From positions 1 through 5,669 of the forward strand of contig JAURKN010000242.1 of assembly GCA_030831725.1 (NCBI GenBank): a DNA stretch of 5,669 nucleotides, written 5' to 3'. Numbering within the stretch: the first letter of the stretch is position 1; every line of letters starts with the position of its first letter. The translations under genes were made by a program, and so were the position numbers. Origin of the DNA: Ferruginibacter sp. Lineage in GTDB: Bacteria > Bacteroidota > Bacteroidia > Chitinophagales > Chitinophagaceae. Below are positions 4,469-5,669 of this stretch, piece by piece. The notes beneath the pieces were generated by a model. The model did no database searches, was not told the origin of the DNA, and was given only the letters and a program-made list of their open reading frames with translations.

Positions 4469-5110
4469 ATGACCAAACAAGAAAAAAATGAAGTGATCGA
4501 GTTGCTGAAGGGTAAATTTGCCCAATACAGCAATTTTTATATCACGGATACCGAGAGCCTTACTGTAGCTCAGGTAGGCAATCTGCGCCGCGTTTGCTTC
4601 GATAAGCAAGTGGAAATGAAAGTAGCCAAGAACACGCTTATCAAAAAAGCACTTGAAAGCCTCGATGCTGAAAAATACTCAGGTGTTTACGATTCTTTGC
4701 ACAAAGTGACCGCACTGATGTTCAGTGAGAATCCTAAAGACCCAGCATTGATCATCAGCGGATTCCGCAAGGAAAACAACAAAGAAATGCCTGTGCTGAA
4801 GGCTGCTTTCATCAATGGTGATGTTTTCGTAGGAGACAACCAATTGAAAGCGCTTACCCTCATCAAAACCAAGAACGAACTCATTGGAGATGTTATCGGT
4901 TTGTTGCAGGCACCTATTCAAAGAGTTTTGGGCGCGTTGGAAAACAAAGACAACGCTTCAAAAGCATCTGCTGAAGCTTCAGCCCCTGCTGCTGAACCAG
5001 TTGCAGAAGCACCTGTTGCCGAAGCTCCAGTAGCAGAAGTCCCTGCTGCCGAAGCGACACCAGAAGCTCCTGCTGCTGATGCCGCTGAAGACACTACACC
5101 AGAAGCATAA
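4469..5110 (+). CDS. rplJ: 50S ribosomal protein L10 with Ala/Pro/Glu-rich C-terminal tail
   Basis: L10 anchors L7/L12 dimers to the ribosome through its C-terminal helix and binds 23S rRNA next to L11. Residues 1-130 are a normal L10 core, with VAQVGNLRRVCFD (33-45) and KVAKNTLIKKAL (51-62). Residues about 131-160 give the helix expected to bind L7/L12 (LIKTKNELIGDVIGLL, APIQRVLGALENK). Residues 163-213 are an extra tail. From 166 on it has 20 Ala, 8 Pro, 11 acidic and no basic residues, including four pentapeptides of form P-(V/A)-A-E-(A/V) at 177-196. At 213 residues the protein is far longer than the 165 of E. coli. The tail is probably disordered and its job is unknown. The ATG at 4469 gives the normal N-terminus. 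Confidence 0.98.
   Translation: MTKQEKNEVIELLKGKFAQYSNFYITDTESLTVAQVGNLRRVCFDKQVEMKVAKNTLIKKALESLDAEKYSGVYDSLHKVTALMFSENPKDPALIISGFRKENNKEMPVLKAAFINGDVFVGDNQLKALTLIKTKNELIGDVIGLLQAPIQRVLGALENKDNASKASAEASAPAAEPVAEAPVAEAPVAEVPAAEATPEAPAADAAEDTTPEA
4997..5056 (+). repeat. 30-bp tandem duplication inside rplJ
   Basis: Bases 4997-5026 and 5027-5056 match at 25 of 30 positions by my count. Each unit encodes two pentapeptides. Within each unit the first uses CCA and GCA codons for Pro and the Ala before Glu, while the second uses CCT and GCC. This alternation shows that a 30-bp, ten-residue unit was duplicated, itself built from an older 15-bp pair. All differences are substitutions and the frame is kept. 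It lies wholly in the L10 tail. Confidence 0.75.
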
Positions 5111-5164
5111 AAAAACAAACCTGGCCTGACGGTATATAAATGGCATAAACAAATTTTTTTAATA

Positions 5165-5194
5165 TCCGCCGGAGTCAAAAACAAAGAAGGCGGG
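5165..5194 (+). promoter_or_regulatory. rplL leader hairpin
   Basis: CCGCC (5166-5170) pairs with GGCGG (5189-5193), plus a T-G pair, around an 18-nt A-rich loop, ending 14 nt before the rplL ATG. A T-run (5154-5160) lies directly upstream. The 98-nt spacer after rplJ is long for this operon. The stem hides the purine-rich GGCGGG near the start codon. It could tune rplL translation, which must exceed that of rplJ because several L7/L12 copies bind each L10, or mark an mRNA end. No clear TAnnTTTG promoter is seen. Confidence 0.4.
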
Positions 5195-5208
5195 AAAAAT
5201 TCAAAACC

Positions 5209-5583
5209 ATGGCAGAAATCAAAGCATTGGCGGAAAGTTTAGTAAACTTGACCGTTAAAGAAGTACAGGAATTAGCTGAATTCCTAAAATCAGAGTACGG
5301 CATCGAACCAGCTGCAGCTGCAGTTGTAGTAAGTGCAGGTGACGGTGGTGGCGCTGCTGCTGCTGAAGAGAAGACTTCATTCAACGTAATCCTGAAGAGC
5401 GGTGGAGCTAACAAGCTTGCTGTTGTTAAAATCGTAAAAGATTTGTCAGGTTTGGGTCTGAAAGAAGCAAAAGATCTGGTAGACCAGGCTCCAAAGCCAG
5501 TGAAAGAAGGAGTAGACAAAGCTACTGCGGAAGACATGAAAGCAAAGCTTGTAGAAGCTGGAGCAGAAGTAGAGTTGGCATAA
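5209..5583 (+). CDS. rplL: 50S ribosomal protein L7/L12
   Basis: L7/L12 is the multicopy stalk protein that recruits EF-Tu, EF-G and other translational GTPases. The 124-residue product has the family layout. A dimerising N-terminal domain (about 1-32, ALAESLVNLTVKEVQELAEFLK) binds L10. A flexible Ala/Gly-rich hinge spans about 35-55 (AAAAVVVSAGDGGGAAAAEE). The C-terminal factor-binding domain spans 56-124, with KTSFNVILKSGGANKLAVVK, GLGLKEAKDLVDQAP and the family ending EAGAEVELA. The ATG at 5209 follows an A-rich stretch. It is the last gene before a strong terminator. Confidence 0.99.
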   Translation: MAEIKALAESLVNLTVKEVQELAEFLKSEYGIEPAAAAVVVSAGDGGGAAAAEEKTSFNVILKSGGANKLAVVKIVKDLSGLGLKEAKDLVDQAPKPVKEGVDKATAEDMKAKLVEAGAEVELA

Positions 5584-5607
5584 TCCTACTTAATTTTATA
5601 AGTTCAG

Positions 5608-5642
5608 AACCCCGAAGATTACCTTCGGGGTTTTGCTTTTTT
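5608..5642 (+). terminator. Rho-independent terminator after rplL
   Basis: AACCCCGAAG (5608-5617) pairs perfectly with CTTCGGGGTT (5623-5632) around loop ATTAC. The T-rich tract TTTTGCTTTTTT (5631-5642) follows. It begins 24 nt after the rplL stop and is the strongest terminator in the window. If rpoB lies just beyond the window, as in most bacteria, this would separate or attenuate its transcription from the ribosomal protein genes. Confidence 0.93.
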
Positions 5643-5669
5643 AAGGGCAGAATACGGTGAATTTTTGTC

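Noticed and set aside
5131..5140. TATATAAA-like string before rplL as a possible promoter
   Set aside because: It does not match TAnnTTTG and has no suitably spaced TTG. A/T-rich strings of this kind are common here.
4918..5184. Minus-strand Ala/Ser-rich open frame opposite the L10 tail
   Set aside because: Its composition is simply the reverse of the Ala/Pro/Glu repeats, with no promoter or start signal.
1..5669. Mobile elements, CRISPR arrays, defence or toxin genes
   Set aside because: No transposase, integrase, spaced direct repeats or target-site duplications were seen. All protein genes are core housekeeping genes.

Overview
The window is a core translation and transcription locus of a bacterium. 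All protein genes lie on the + strand, in the order: tRNA-Thr(UGU), tRNA-Tyr(GUA), tRNA-Gly(UCC), tRNA-Thr(GGU), tuf, tRNA-Trp(CCA), secE, nusG, rplK, rplA, rplJ, rplL. Several traits point to Bacteroidota. The two recognisable promoters have the -7 form TAnnTTTG with TTG about 18 nt upstream. The start codons are preceded by A-rich sequence rather than clear Shine-Dalgarno sites. The tRNA genes do not encode CCA, and all seven protein genes end in TAA. A finer placement (for example a Chitinophagia- or Saprospiria-like lineage) would be a guess.

Region 1 (1-1900): a TAnnTTTG promoter at 8-37 precedes a leader of about 120 nt, four tRNA genes and tuf. No second promoter of this type is visible before tuf, so tuf is probably read from the tRNA promoter and freed by tRNA processing. 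A 17-bp stem-loop (1857-1895) lies between tuf and tRNA-Trp and ends only 4 nt before the tRNA. Region 2 (1900-2913): tRNA-Trp, a hairpin-rich leader, secE and nusG (2 nt apart), then a rho-independent terminator. Region 3 (2914-3246): a gene-free stretch that holds short dyads, a second TAnnTTTG promoter (3131-3160) and an 80-nt leader. The leader contains a stem with an asymmetric loop that resembles the L1 target of L11 operons. Region 4 (3247-5642): rplK, rplA, rplJ and rplL, closed by a strong terminator just where rpoB would normally follow.

Together the genes supply elongation (tRNAs, EF-Tu), the ribosomal L1 stalk, the L11/GTPase-associated region and the L10-L7/L12 stalk, the transcription factor NusG, and SecE of the SecYEG translocon. 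EF-Tu and the L7/L12 stalk act directly on one another. L1 probably controls the rplKA mRNA. I find no previously undescribed system here. The points most worth a second look are the candidate L1 operator, the altered Thr-Met-Gly triad in L1, the repeat-built acidic tail on L10, the shared promoter/discriminator motif, the split between nusG and rplK, and the hairpin abutting tRNA-Trp.
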